This document shows, piece by piece, positions 16,375 through 25,324 of a stretch of DNA of 64,000 nucleotides. Each line of letters opens with the position of its first letter. Position 1 is the stretch's first letter. The notes below the pieces were generated by a model, which saw only the letters and a list, made by a program, of their open reading frames with translations, did no database searches and was not told the origin of the DNA. The stretch covers positions 62,001-126,000 of the forward strand of contig NZ_CP032095.1 of the NCBI RefSeq assembly GCF_003544875.1. Direction: 5' to 3'. Origin of the DNA: Vibrio alfacsensis. Lineage in GTDB: Bacteria > Pseudomonadota > Gammaproteobacteria > Enterobacterales > Vibrionaceae. The position numbers and the translations under genes are program-made.

Positions 16375-17483
16375 TGGATTTTTCTCTTTCTGATGACCAG
16401 CGTGCGATTCAAGAACTAGCACTCTCGGTATTTAGTGATTATTGCACTGATGAGCAACTGTGTTCATTTGCAGATTCGGACGAATCACGCATGATGCCTT
16501 TATGGCAAACCTGTATTGAAACTGGATTACATTCGCTGCTCATTCCTGACTCTGTTGGCGGAAGCGGTCTTAAGATGACGGAGTTGATGGTGGTGCTGGA
16601 AGCGCAAGGTAAGTCACTTGCAATGGTGCCTTTGTATCGTCATCAATTAGCGGCTGCCGCCATTTGTAATTTCGGCGAGTCGTCGTTAATACCGCTAGCA
16701 ATTACCGCAGCAGAGGGGGCGAATGTTCTCACTATTGCCAGTTTGAATGAATCACAACTCGTGGCAAAAGTACACGGTGAGCAACTTATTTTGTCTGGTC
16801 GTGTTGATGCCGTGCCAGAAGCCAGCGCGAGCGAGTGTGCGTTGCTTTCGGTCAATCTTGATGGAACGAAACGCTTGGTCATTGTTGATCTTAGCCTGTC
16901 TGAGATTGAACGCATTGATGGTGTCTTGACGCACGGTGAGTCAGTATCTGACCTAATATTCAATGAAGTATGTATCAATGCGAATCAACTATTGTCTGAG
17001 GGAGCCTATGATTGGCTAAGTCCTCGTTTAGTCGCCGCCCAATCTGCCATGATGCTTGGTTTATGCCAGCAACAACTCAAACGAACAGTGGAGTATGTGA
17101 CAGAACGTCGTCAGTTTGAACGTCAAATTGGTGCATTCCAGGCGGTTCAAATGGCATTGGCTGATTGTCAGATTTCATTGGAGACACTACGTTCGACTTT
17201 GTGGCAGTTGACCTATCGTTTAGATGCTGATCTTCCTGTTAATGCGGAATCAACGTCAACCGCTTGGCACGCATGTGAAGCGGGTCATTTTATTTGCCAC
17301 AAAACACAACATGTTCACGGTGGGTTTGGTGTCGATATTAGCTCACCGACTTACCTTTTCCTCTATTGGAGCCGCGCACTTTCTCTTGCCCTTGGTGGCA
17401 GTAGTGACAACTTAGAGCGCTTAGGCGATTGGCTAGCAGAAAACAATACACTCGGGTGGAAATATGATCTCGAAGAAAAATAA
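16374..17483 (+). CDS. Acyl-CoA dehydrogenase, probable non-catalytic (beta) subunit
   Basis: 369 residues. ACAD fold with LIPDSVGGSGLKMTEL near residue 55 and the conserved RRQFERQIGAFQAVQMALAD near residue 243; QHVHGGFGVDI near the end. It lacks the catalytic Glu of the IVD-type position: the usual xHERL stretch reads RLVAAQSAMML. The C-terminal YEGT Glu is also absent. Steroid ACADs of actinobacteria are alpha2-beta2 heterotetramers in which one chain lacks the base, so this is likely the partner of one of the catalytic ACADs at 19082 or 20265. It overlaps the next gene by 20 bases. Confidence 0.85.
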   Translation: MDFSLSDDQRAIQELALSVFSDYCTDEQLCSFADSDESRMMPLWQTCIETGLHSLLIPDSVGGSGLKMTELMVVLEAQGKSLAMVPLYRHQLAAAAICNFGESSLIPLAITAAEGANVLTIASLNESQLVAKVHGEQLILSGRVDAVPEASASECALLSVNLDGTKRLVIVDLSLSEIERIDGVLTHGESVSDLIFNEVCINANQLLSEGAYDWLSPRLVAAQSAMMLGLCQQQLKRTVEYVTERRQFERQIGAFQAVQMALADCQISLETLRSTLWQLTYRLDADLPVNAESTSTAWHACEAGHFICHKTQHVHGGFGVDISSPTYLFLYWSRALSLALGGSSDNLERLGDWLAENNTLGWKYDLEEK

Positions 17484-17886
17484 TCAAATTAGCGATATTC
17501 ATGTCGGTGACACGTTGCCTGAACTGAGTATTCCGATCACCGTTGCACTTATTGCTGGCGGTGCTATTGCAACTCGTGACTACTTCTCCGGACATCATGA
17601 CAAAGACGCAGCGCAAGCGGCAGGTACACCTCACATCTTTATGAATATTCTGACCACGAATGCCTTGGTTCAGCGTTATGTAGAAGAGTGGGCAGGTCTT
17701 GGAGCACGCTTGAAAGACCTCAAGATCAAGCTTGGTATGCCTAATTACCCGGGAGACACCATGGTGTTTAACGGAGAAGTCACAAGTATCGACACAGAAA
17801 TAAATGAAGTGGTCGTGAGTGTTGCTGGTAAAAATAGTATGGGTACTCACGTAAGCGGCACGGTTTCGTTGTCTTTGCAGGAATAG
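17464..17886 (+). CDS. MaoC-like hydratase, ChsH1-like
   Basis: 140 residues, a single hotdog domain. The active-site segment ATRDYFSGHHDKDAAQAAG has an Asp and paired His at the hydratase-2 catalytic position, followed by IFMNILTTNALVQRY. C-terminal GEVTSIDTE and GTVSLSLQE complete the fold. In mycobacteria ChsH1 supplies the catalytic hydratase site and ChsH2 the substrate pocket. The gene sits one gene after the ChsH2-like one and immediately before the Ltp2-like aldolase, as expected for a hydratase-aldolase complex. Confidence 0.85.
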   Translation: MISKKNNQISDIHVGDTLPELSIPITVALIAGGAIATRDYFSGHHDKDAAQAAGTPHIFMNILTTNALVQRYVEEWAGLGARLKDLKIKLGMPNYPGDTMVFNGEVTSIDTEINEVVVSVAGKNSMGTHVSGTVSLSLQE

Positions 17887-17897
17887 GGAGAGTAAGA

Positions 17898-19097
17898 ATG
17901 GATTCGTCAATCAGTGGAAAAGCGGCCATTGTAGGTTTAGGTGCGACTGAATTTTCTAAAAACTCGGGTCGAACAGAGCTACGTTTAGCGATGGAAGCGA
18001 CACTCGCGGCACTTGAAGATGCCGGTATCTCCCCATCAGAGGTAGATGGCTTTTGTAGCTACTCAGTAGATAAAGTGCCGGAATACGAGCTCGCTCGTCT
18101 GTTGGGCTGTGAAAAAGTTACCTTTTTCTCGCAAATTCCTCATGGTGGAGGTGCTGCTTGTGCTCCCATCATGCATGCGGCTATGGCGGTTGCATCGGGC
18201 GTCGCGAATACCGTGGTTGTATACCGCGCAATGAACGAGCGTTCTTGGTATCGATTTGGTAGTGGCGATTATGGATTTGGCTCAACGCCTATTTTTGAAA
18301 ATGTAAATTATGGTTGGTACTTACCTCATGGTTTCCATACGCCTGCCGCTTGGGTTGGCATGTTTGCTCAACGCTACATGCATGAATATGGGGCAACATC
18401 AGAAGATTTTGGTCGCGTCGCGGTTGCCGCTCGGGATTTTGCTTCCACGAATCCGAATGCATTCTTTTATGAAAAACCACTGACGTTAGAAGAACATCAA
18501 GCCTCACGTTGGATTTGTGAACCTTTACATCTATTTGACTGTTGTCAGGAGTCTGATGGTGCGGTTGCGATGGTCATCACGCGCACGGAAGTGGCGAAAA
18601 CGTTACAAGTAAAACCTGTGATCATCAAAGGTGGCGCGCAAGGTATTGCTGATGGGCAACAATCCATGACGTCTTATTATCGTGATGACATTACGGGGTT
18701 ACCTGAGATGGGCGTTGTAGCAAAAGAGCTTTATAGCCAATCTGGCTTGACGCCTGAAGATTTTCAAACCGCGATCATCTATGACCATTTCACGCCTTTT
18801 GTTCTGCCTCAACTTGAAGAGTTTGGTTTTGTACCGAAAGGTCAGGCGAAAGAGTTTATCCGAGCAGGGCATCATGCAAGAGGGGGCAAATTGCCTATTA
18901 ACCCTCACGGTGGCCAAATTGGTGAGGCTTACATCCATGGCATGAATGGTGTGGCGGAGGCTGTCAGACAAGTAAGAGGGACGGCAGTAAACCAAGTTGA
19001 CGATGTTCAAAACGTACTTGTTACTGCAGGTACCGGAGTACCAACCAGTGGACTTATTTTAGGTAGCGAGCAGGAGGCAGTATGTTTGTCGATTTAA
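17898..19097 (+). CDS. Thiolase-fold lipid-transfer protein, Ltp2-like aldolase
   Basis: 399 residues. Thiolase-like motifs without the standard thiolytic set: AAIVGLGATEFSKNSGR at the start, HGGGAACAPIMHAAMAVASG near residue 82-100, CQESDGAVAMVITRTE near 216, and PINPHGGQIGEAYIHGMNG near 334-351. Tyr345 in GEAYIHG lies where Ltp2-type aldolases carry an essential Tyr. Known Ltp2 cleaves the beta-hydroxyacyl-CoA of a C3 steroid side chain to a 17-ketosteroid and propionyl-CoA, bound to ChsH2 DUF35. Adjacent MaoC and DUF35 genes support that. A bile-acid or other cyclic substrate is equally possible. It overlaps the next gene by 16 bases. Confidence 0.85.
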   Translation: MDSSISGKAAIVGLGATEFSKNSGRTELRLAMEATLAALEDAGISPSEVDGFCSYSVDKVPEYELARLLGCEKVTFFSQIPHGGGAACAPIMHAAMAVASGVANTVVVYRAMNERSWYRFGSGDYGFGSTPIFENVNYGWYLPHGFHTPAAWVGMFAQRYMHEYGATSEDFGRVAVAARDFASTNPNAFFYEKPLTLEEHQASRWICEPLHLFDCCQESDGAVAMVITRTEVAKTLQVKPVIIKGGAQGIADGQQSMTSYYRDDITGLPEMGVVAKELYSQSGLTPEDFQTAIIYDHFTPFVLPQLEEFGFVPKGQAKEFIRAGHHARGGKLPINPHGGQIGEAYIHGMNGVAEAVRQVRGTAVNQVDDVQNVLVTAGTGVPTSGLILGSEQEAVCLSI

Positions 19098-20248
19098 CAC
19101 CAGAACAGAAAGCGTTGCGCTGCACAATCCGCGATTATTTTTCTACCTTAATGACGCCGGAACTCAAAGCGAGATTACGAGGTGCAGAAAGTGGTACCGA
19201 ATATCGAGATGTGATTCGTCAAATGGGAAAAGACGGTTGGCTCGCGGTAGGCTGGCCAAAAGAACATGGCGGTCAAGGCTATAGCGCGACGGAACAATTA
19301 CTTTTTTTTGAAGAAGCGAATATCGCAGGTGCGCCTTTACCTTTTGTCACGATTAGCACGGTAGGTCCTGCGCTAATGACATTTGGTACAGAAGAGCAAA
19401 AAGAACGATTTTTACCAGGTATTGCTCGGGGTGATATCCATTTTGCTATTGGTTACTCTGAGCCAAATGCGGGCTCGGATCTGGCAAGCTTACAAACTGT
19501 AGCGCGTGATAAAGGTGATCACTTTGTTGTCAATGGCACCAAATTGTGGACCTCTGGCGCGAACGAAGCCGATTTTATCTGGCTAGCCGCTCGTACCGAC
19601 TCTGAATTGCCTCGCCACAAAGGCATTTCGATTATGATTGTCGATGCGAAATCTGATGGTTTTTCTCATACCCTGATCCCAACCACATCGAATACAACGA
19701 CATCGACCTACTATGACAATGTCGTGGTGCCTAAATCGATGTTAGTGGGTGAGCTTAATGGTGGTTGGAAATTGATGACCGCACAATTGAACCACGAGAG
19801 GCTTGGTCTTGGCTCTTGGTCTGATAAAGTAGTGGCATTGTTTCGTCGAGTATTTTTGTGGGCTAAAACGCCAGATGAGCAAGGTCAGCGAGCGATGGAT
19901 AAAGCGTGGGTTCGTACCGCACTCGCCGAATGTTATGCACGCCTTGAAGCCATGCGCATGATTAATTTCCGTATTGCAGCTGAACTAGAGGCAGGCGCAC
20001 TTGATGCCGCATTAGCATCAACTACTAAGGTGTATGGTTCGGAATCCGCGATTGAGATATTGCGAAAACTTCAAGAGATCACCGGTGCGAATGGTATGGT
20101 TCGTCAAGGTTCGGCAGCGTCGTTACTTGAGGGTGAGCTGGAATATGAAGTACGCGCATCGGTAACACTCACGTTTGGTGGTGGGACGAATGAAATTCAA
20201 CGCGAACTCATAGCGCAGTTGGGGCTTGGGTTGCCTCGCGCAAGATAA
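19082..20248 (+). CDS. Acyl-CoA dehydrogenase, probable catalytic (alpha) subunit
   Basis: 388 residues. FAD/substrate motifs: VGWPKEHGGQGYSATEQ near residue 57, GYSEPNAGSDLASLQT near 124, NGTKLWTSGANEADF near 151. LNHERLGLGSW places Glu239 where isovaleryl-CoA-type and steroid ACADs have the catalytic base. The C-terminus TFGGGTNEIQRELIAQLG has Gly in place of the MCAD Glu, consistent with the base being on the earlier helix. It probably forms a heterotetramer with a non-catalytic ACAD of the operon. ATG overlaps the end of the aldolase gene. Confidence 0.88.
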   Translation: MFVDLTPEQKALRCTIRDYFSTLMTPELKARLRGAESGTEYRDVIRQMGKDGWLAVGWPKEHGGQGYSATEQLLFFEEANIAGAPLPFVTISTVGPALMTFGTEEQKERFLPGIARGDIHFAIGYSEPNAGSDLASLQTVARDKGDHFVVNGTKLWTSGANEADFIWLAARTDSELPRHKGISIMIVDAKSDGFSHTLIPTTSNTTTSTYYDNVVVPKSMLVGELNGGWKLMTAQLNHERLGLGSWSDKVVALFRRVFLWAKTPDEQGQRAMDKAWVRTALAECYARLEAMRMINFRIAAELEAGALDAALASTTKVYGSESAIEILRKLQEITGANGMVRQGSAASLLEGELEYEVRASVTLTFGGGTNEIQRELIAQLGLGLPRAR

Positions 20249-20264
20249 ATCAAGGAGAGCATGG

Positions 20265-21473
20265 ATGAGCGAGAAAGAAACATTTCGACAGGAAGTCCGA
20301 GCATGGCTTGAAGATAACTGTCCGGCTTCATTGAGAACGCCAACCCCAGATGATGAGCTTGTATGGGGCGGCAGCCAGATAACATTTAAAACACAAGACC
20401 AACGAGTGTGGTTTGAGCGAATGCGAGATCAAGGTTGGTTTTGCCCGAGCTGGCCAAAAGAGTATGGTGGCGGTGGTCTTGATGCAGCACAAGAGAATAT
20501 TTTAGAGCAAGAAATTCGTCGTCTTGGTTGCCGACCTGCGCAAATAAACCTCGGTATTTGGATGCTAGGCCCTGTGGTATTGAAGTATGGAACAGAAGAG
20601 CAAAAACATCGCATTCTTACCCCAATGACGAAAGGTGAAGTCCGTTGGTGTCAAGGGTTCAGCGAGCCGAATGCCGGTTCGGATTTAGCGAATATCAGAA
20701 CAACAGCAAAAGAAGATGGGAATGAATACGTCGTTAACGGCGCTAAAATTTGGACTTCTTATGGCAATAAGAGTGATTGGATGTACGCATTAGTTAGAAC
20801 CGACAGTTCTGGTTCTAAACATCATGGCATCTCTTTATTGTTGATCGATATGCATGCACCTGGCGTCACAGTGTCACCTATTGATTTGATCAGTGGTAAA
20901 TCGTCATTTTGTGAAGTCCATTTTAATGAGGTTCGCGTTCCAAAAGACAATTTGATCGGAGAACCAAATTTAGGTTGGTCATTAGCGAAACAATTATTGC
21001 AGCACGAACGTACGGCGATGTCGAAGTTTGGAGAATTCAGTTTACCAACGCACTATGACTTATTGGCGTTAAGTAAAGCCTATTTACCGAAAGTGCCTTC
21101 GATGAAAATTGCAGCATTACAAGCTCGATTGATTTCCGCCGATATGGAAGAGCAAGCTTACGCGCTCACGGTGGCTCGCATGACAGAAGAGGCGCGTTCG
21201 GGTATTGATGTAAATGGCACGATGTCGATCATGAAATTGGTCCATACAGAGCAAGAAAAAGTGAAGTTTGAACTTCTCCTCGATGTGATGGGTTATCGCG
21301 GTCTCGGTTGGGACGAAAATACATTTACAGAACAGGAATTGGGCGTGACCCGTGCATGGCTCAACAGTTTCACTCAAACCATTGCCGGAGGCTCTTCAGA
21401 GATACAGTTAAATGTCATCGCGAAACGTATCTTGAACTTGCCTGATGCAAGTAAAGTCGATAAGACGCAATAA
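20265..21473 (+). CDS. Acyl-CoA dehydrogenase, probable catalytic (alpha) subunit
   Basis: 402 residues from ATG 20265 (AGGAGA seven bases before); an upstream in-frame TTG would overlap the previous gene. Motifs: PSWPKEYGGGGLDAAQ, WCQGFSEPNAGSDLANIRT near residue 128, NGAKIWTSYGNKSDW near 158. LLQHERTAMSKFG puts Glu248 at the ChsE4/IVD-type catalytic position. The C-terminus is IAGGSSEIQLNVIAKRIL. The next gene, after 12 bases, is a non-catalytic ACAD, the likely partner in an alpha2-beta2 enzyme. Confidence 0.88.
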   Translation: MSEKETFRQEVRAWLEDNCPASLRTPTPDDELVWGGSQITFKTQDQRVWFERMRDQGWFCPSWPKEYGGGGLDAAQENILEQEIRRLGCRPAQINLGIWMLGPVVLKYGTEEQKHRILTPMTKGEVRWCQGFSEPNAGSDLANIRTTAKEDGNEYVVNGAKIWTSYGNKSDWMYALVRTDSSGSKHHGISLLLIDMHAPGVTVSPIDLISGKSSFCEVHFNEVRVPKDNLIGEPNLGWSLAKQLLQHERTAMSKFGEFSLPTHYDLLALSKAYLPKVPSMKIAALQARLISADMEEQAYALTVARMTEEARSGIDVNGTMSIMKLVHTEQEKVKFELLLDVMGYRGLGWDENTFTEQELGVTRAWLNSFTQTIAGGSSEIQLNVIAKRILNLPDASKVDKTQ

Positions 21474-21485
21474 GGGAGAGGTAGA

Positions 21486-22613
21486 ATGAGCTTAGTATAT
21501 TCTCAAGATGAGTTGATGTTGCTGGAAAGTGCTGAGGGTTTATTGGGAGAACAGAGCCCAGTTTCTGAGCAACGAGCCCTGCGCGATGCCAACACCGATC
21601 AAGCGTATAATGATGAGCTTTGGCAAAGTATGGTCGAGATGGGGTGGACGGCGATTCCATTTGCAGAGGAGTATGGCGGTCTAGCCTTTGGTTACAAAGG
21701 TCTCGGAGCAGTATTTACTCAGATTGGTTACAACTTATCGGCATCTCCGCTGTTATCTTCAGTCGTTTTATGTGGTTCTCTCATTGAAAACCTTGGCACA
21801 GAATCACAGAAAGATCAGTGGCTGACCGGGGCTATTAGCGCAGACCTCCGTCTTGCGTTGGCATCTGAAGAAAGCCATATCTATGACCCAAGAACGGTCG
21901 AGAGTACGCTTAAGTCAACCGCAGACGGCTATGCCCTTAATGGTAAAAAAGTACTCGTTGCGGATGGCGTAGGTGCAGATGGGTATCTTGTTGTCGCCAA
22001 ATTGAATAGTCAACTTCGTCTTGTTTATGTGTCGGCCAGCAGCGCTGGTGTGTCTGTTGACGCCACCAAGTTAGTGGATGCACGAAATATGGCAAAAGTA
22101 ACGTTTGATGATGTCGTTATTGGAGAGGATGCCGTACTAGGTAATGCGCAGCAGACTTTCTCAGCACTAGAACTGTCACAAGATTTGGCGAATGCATGTT
22201 TATCTGCTGAAATCTTTGGTGCAAGTGAAGCGCTGTTTAATATGACGTTAGAGTATTTAAGAACACGCAAGCAGTTTGATCAATTCATCGGAAGTTTTCA
22301 AGCTCTTCAACATCGTGCCGCTGAGTGTTTTGTTGAGATTGAACTCGCGAAAAGTACCTTGATGAACGCGCTTGCCGCCATTGATGGGGCTGTGGATGAG
22401 AAATCCAGAACGAAAGCGGTGAGTTTAGCAAAGTGGAAAGTCAATCAAATGGCTGATCTGGTCACTAAAGAGGCCATTCAAATGCACGGTGGAATAGGCG
22501 TGACGGATGAACTGGATGTTGGCTTGTACCTTAAGCGAATCCGTGTCGCACAAATGCACTTAGGTGATGCTGATTATCATCAGATGCGATATCAATCATG
22601 CTTAGATGATTAA
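21486..22613 (+). CDS. Acyl-CoA dehydrogenase, probable non-catalytic (beta) subunit
   Basis: 375 residues. ACAD fold with IPFAEEYGGLAFGYKGLG near residue 58, LRTRKQFDQFIGSFQALQHRAAE near 257 and IQMHGGIGVTDELDVGLYLKR near 331. At the IVD-type base position it reads LANACLSAEIFG, with no xHER motif. It is therefore likely the structural FAD-binding partner of the dehydrogenase at 20265. Last gene of the operon; a terminator follows. Confidence 0.87.
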   Translation: MSLVYSQDELMLLESAEGLLGEQSPVSEQRALRDANTDQAYNDELWQSMVEMGWTAIPFAEEYGGLAFGYKGLGAVFTQIGYNLSASPLLSSVVLCGSLIENLGTESQKDQWLTGAISADLRLALASEESHIYDPRTVESTLKSTADGYALNGKKVLVADGVGADGYLVVAKLNSQLRLVYVSASSAGVSVDATKLVDARNMAKVTFDDVVIGEDAVLGNAQQTFSALELSQDLANACLSAEIFGASEALFNMTLEYLRTRKQFDQFIGSFQALQHRAAECFVEIELAKSTLMNALAAIDGAVDEKSRTKAVSLAKWKVNQMADLVTKEAIQMHGGIGVTDELDVGLYLKRIRVAQMHLGDADYHQMRYQSCLDD

Positions 22614-22647
22614 TGGTCTGTTTTTAACTTCATGAATCCTATCGATG

Positions 22648-22669
22648 GCCCTTGCTTAGCGAGGGCTTT
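22648..22669 (+). terminator. Terminator of the aldolase/ACAD operon
   Basis: The stem GCCCTTGC/GCGAGGGC (one G-T pair) with a 3-base loop is followed by TTTG, 34 bases after the last ACAD stop codon. Confidence 0.75.
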
Positions 22670-22796
22670 GTCATATTTACCTTGCATTATGTTATTCATG
22701 TTATGGAAACCAAACAGTGTCCATTTTTTTTACACATGATTGCAAGAATTTTAATGCCACGCAGCTAATGTATTGTTTTAAATGAGTTTGTTTTTT

Positions 22797-22812
22797 TGGC
22801 TTAAACCTTGCT
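22797..22812 (+). promoter_or_regulatory. Sigma-54 promoter of the second PEP-CTERM gene
   Basis: TGGCTTAAACCTTGCT matches the -24/-12 consensus with correct GG-to-GC spacing. It lies 35 bases before the start codon of the PEP-CTERM gene at 22848, almost the same distance as at the first PEP-CTERM gene. Confidence 0.78.
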
Positions 22813-22847
22813 CTAAGTTGTTAAAACCATAAGAGTAAGGATATATT

Positions 22848-23527
22848 ATGAACGTGAAATCATTGCTTCTCTTTTGCCTTTGCTGTTTTACTGCCGGCAC
22901 GGCTCACGCGACCATCGTCTATGATACGTGGACTTCTAATGATGGGAGTTCAGGTAGCTATATTTTACCGTTAATCATGATCAAACTAATAATCTTTTCA
23001 ATTATGAATTTACCGTTGATCCTTGGGATGCGGAAGGATTAGGTTTGTTTATTGATTTTGGCGATCAGACGATGCCTGGAAGCACTGCTAGCGACATTGG
23101 TTTAACTAATGTTTCCCCATCTGGACAAGTAACATTGTGGGATGTCGATACTGTTTCAAATGATTGTGGTGGGGGGTGTAATCTCAATGGCTTAAATCCG
23201 AGTTTAGAAGCTCCAGACGGAGAATGGGAACTTGTGTTTAGTCTAGGCAGCCAAGGGTTCAATAATATTCAAACCTTTACATGGACCACGGATGATTTTT
23301 CACTTGGTCTGGATGATTTTGGACTTGTCGGGGTAAGGGCACAACAACAATGTTCTGGTTCGAATACTCTCGAAAATGGGAACAGTGATTGTGGTGGGAG
23401 TGACAAATCTTATGGTAGCGCTGGCGGCGTTACACCGAGAAATATTATTCCAGAACCGACATCGCTGTTTGTATTTGGCCTTGGTTTAATTATGGTCAGT
23501 ACGCTTGGTCGTAGACGCCAACACTAA
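22848..23527 (+). CDS. PEP-CTERM sorting-domain protein with apparent frameshift
   Basis: ATG follows AAGGA. Signal peptide: MNVKSLLLFCLCCFTAGTAHA, with cleavage at the Ala. The frame breaks at the T run 22963-22966; adding one T gives YIFTVNHDQTNNLFNYEF and continues to the end, 226 residues in total. The C-terminus is a canonical exosortase signal: PEPTSLFVFGLGLIMVSTLG then RRRQH. The mature part is Cys-, Gly- and Asp-rich (NDCGGGCNLNG, NSDCGGSDKSYG). It should be exported and handled by XrtA. It is driven by the sigma-54 site at 22797. Confidence 0.8.
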
Positions 23528-23535
23528 TTTGTTAA

Positions 23536-25260
23536 TTAAAATGGAAAAAAGACAGGGATCAAGGTGAGTACCAAGATCGAGTACACAATCGAGATTGGTA
23601 CACCCATGCGAATGTAATCGGATAACTTGTAGTTGCCTACGCTATAGACAAGTAAGTTGGTTTGATAGCCATATGGAGAAATAAAGCTAGCGCTTGCGCC
23701 AAATAGGACGGCCATGATGAAAGGCATAGGGTCTACCCCATAACCCATGGCCATGCTGTAAGCGATGGGAAAACTGAGTGCGGCGGCCGCATTATTGGTG
23801 ACTAATTCAGTCAATATTAGTGTCATCAAATAGGTAGCAACCAAAGCACCAAATACACCTGAACCATTGAATGTATTGATGAAGAGAGAGCCCATTTGCT
23901 CTGAAAGCCCCGACGTTATCATCCATTGGGCGATGGAAAGTGCTGACCCTACAATCATGACGATATCCGTTGGGAAACGTCGTTTTAGATCTGCGATGTG
24001 AATAATATCAAAGGCGATCAATGCGATGAGATAGAGTGCGAGTCCTTTGATTATTGGCACAATACCGAGCAAGGTTAATGCGATAACAGTAGCAAAACCT
24101 AGGAGAACTCCGGTTGATGTTTTGGCGTCCAAGCGCGTGCCGGCATCGAGATCACTCACCATCATGAATTCTTTTCTATGGGCTTTTCGCTCAGACTCAA
24201 AGCGTTTACCAGGTAGTAATATTAACGTATCTCCTGGCTCTAGAGTGATATTACCAAGTCCTCCGTCTAAGCGCTCATGACCACGTCGAATCGCTACCAC
24301 GGCAGCGTCAAATCGGTCTCGAAATCTGCTTTCTTTTAGCGTTTGTTGGCATATAGAGGCTGACGAGCTAACGAAAACCTCGATAAAGTTTTGGCCGTTG
24401 ACGCTTTGGTTGCCAAAGAGTGTTAAACCTGGAATATCTTGTAACGTGGCGACACTGTCCACTTCGCCACAAAAGAGTAATCGGTCATTTGCCTGCAGCA
24501 CAAAATCAGGGCCAATCGATGGCATACTGACGCCATTACGCACGACTTCGGCCAAAAAGAGCTTTCGCAGTGCGCGTAGTTTATTTTCGCTGATTGTGCG
24601 TCCGACTAAATTGGAATTTGGTTCAACTCGAGCTTCTAAAAAGTAGGGCAGTTCACCATGACCCTGATCATCATAATTAGGGAGTAAGTAACTAAGAGGG
24701 ATCAACACTAATACTCCACCAACGAGAATACAAAGGCCAATGAGTGTCGGAGTGAAAAACGTTAGGCTAGGCAATCCAGCATCTTCTACAAAGCTGTTGA
24801 TGATTAAATTCGTTGATGTTCCGATGAGTGTCAGCGTTCCTCCAAAAATGGCCGCGTAAGAGAGAGGAATAAGAAGTTTTGACGGGGCGTGCTGTTGATT
24901 GCGTTTTATTGCACCGAGCATAGAAACCACGACAGCGGTGTTGTTGGTGAATGAAGAAAGTAGCGCTGTCGAAATGCTCATCTTTGCAATGACATGGCCA
25001 AGACGTCCCTCAGAGATGTTGCGACTGACCCAACTGATTAACAGCGTTTTCTCAAGCGCACAAGACACAAGAATGAGCATTACCAAGGTTAATAATGACG
25101 GGTTGGTAAAGTTGTTAGCAATCGTTTTTAGCTCAACCATCCCTGTCATAAATGCAATAAAAGCGGCACCCGCAAAGATATAACTTGGCTTTATTTTTGT
25201 TACAAGCAGGCAAGTAATGATGCCGAATAATATGGCGAGTACGAATCCTTGTTCCCACAT
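23536..25260 (-). CDS. SLC13/DASS-family transporter with two RCK_C domains, probable sulfate transporter
   Basis: 574 residues. N-terminal and C-terminal membrane halves flank a soluble middle (about residues 205-385) made of two TrkA-C/RCK_C domains (GRTISENKLRALRKLFLAEV, LEPGDTLILLPGKRFE). Conserved SLC13 Asn-Thr motifs occur in SSFTNNTAVVVSML, IGTSTNLIINSF and TNNAAAALSFPIA. Similar proteins (SAC1-like) move sulfate with sodium. It is third in a minus-strand operon after cysD and cysN (64-base gap), which supports sulfate uptake as its role. Confidence 0.85.
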   Translation of the reverse strand: MWEQGFVLAILFGIITCLLVTKIKPSYIFAGAAFIAFMTGMVELKTIANNFTNPSLLTLVMLILVSCALEKTLLISWVSRNISEGRLGHVIAKMSISTALLSSFTNNTAVVVSMLGAIKRNQQHAPSKLLIPLSYAAIFGGTLTLIGTSTNLIINSFVEDAGLPSLTFFTPTLIGLCILVGGVLVLIPLSYLLPNYDDQGHGELPYFLEARVEPNSNLVGRTISENKLRALRKLFLAEVVRNGVSMPSIGPDFVLQANDRLLFCGEVDSVATLQDIPGLTLFGNQSVNGQNFIEVFVSSSASICQQTLKESRFRDRFDAAVVAIRRGHERLDGGLGNITLEPGDTLILLPGKRFESERKAHRKEFMMVSDLDAGTRLDAKTSTGVLLGFATVIALTLLGIVPIIKGLALYLIALIAFDIIHIADLKRRFPTDIVMIVGSALSIAQWMITSGLSEQMGSLFINTFNGSGVFGALVATYLMTLILTELVTNNAAAALSFPIAYSMAMGYGVDPMPFIMAVLFGASASFISPYGYQTNLLVYSVGNYKLSDYIRMGVPISIVYSILVLTLIPVFFPF

Positions 25261-25324
25261 TGTTCTTCCTTAGAAGCCAGCGCTCGAACACATCAACGCT
25301 AACTGATTCAGCGTTTAAATTGAT

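Noticed and set aside
17338..17910. 190-codon minus-strand open frame
   Set aside because: It is antisense to an ACAD end and the ChsH1-like gene, whose motifs are convincing; the antisense product has no recognisable features.
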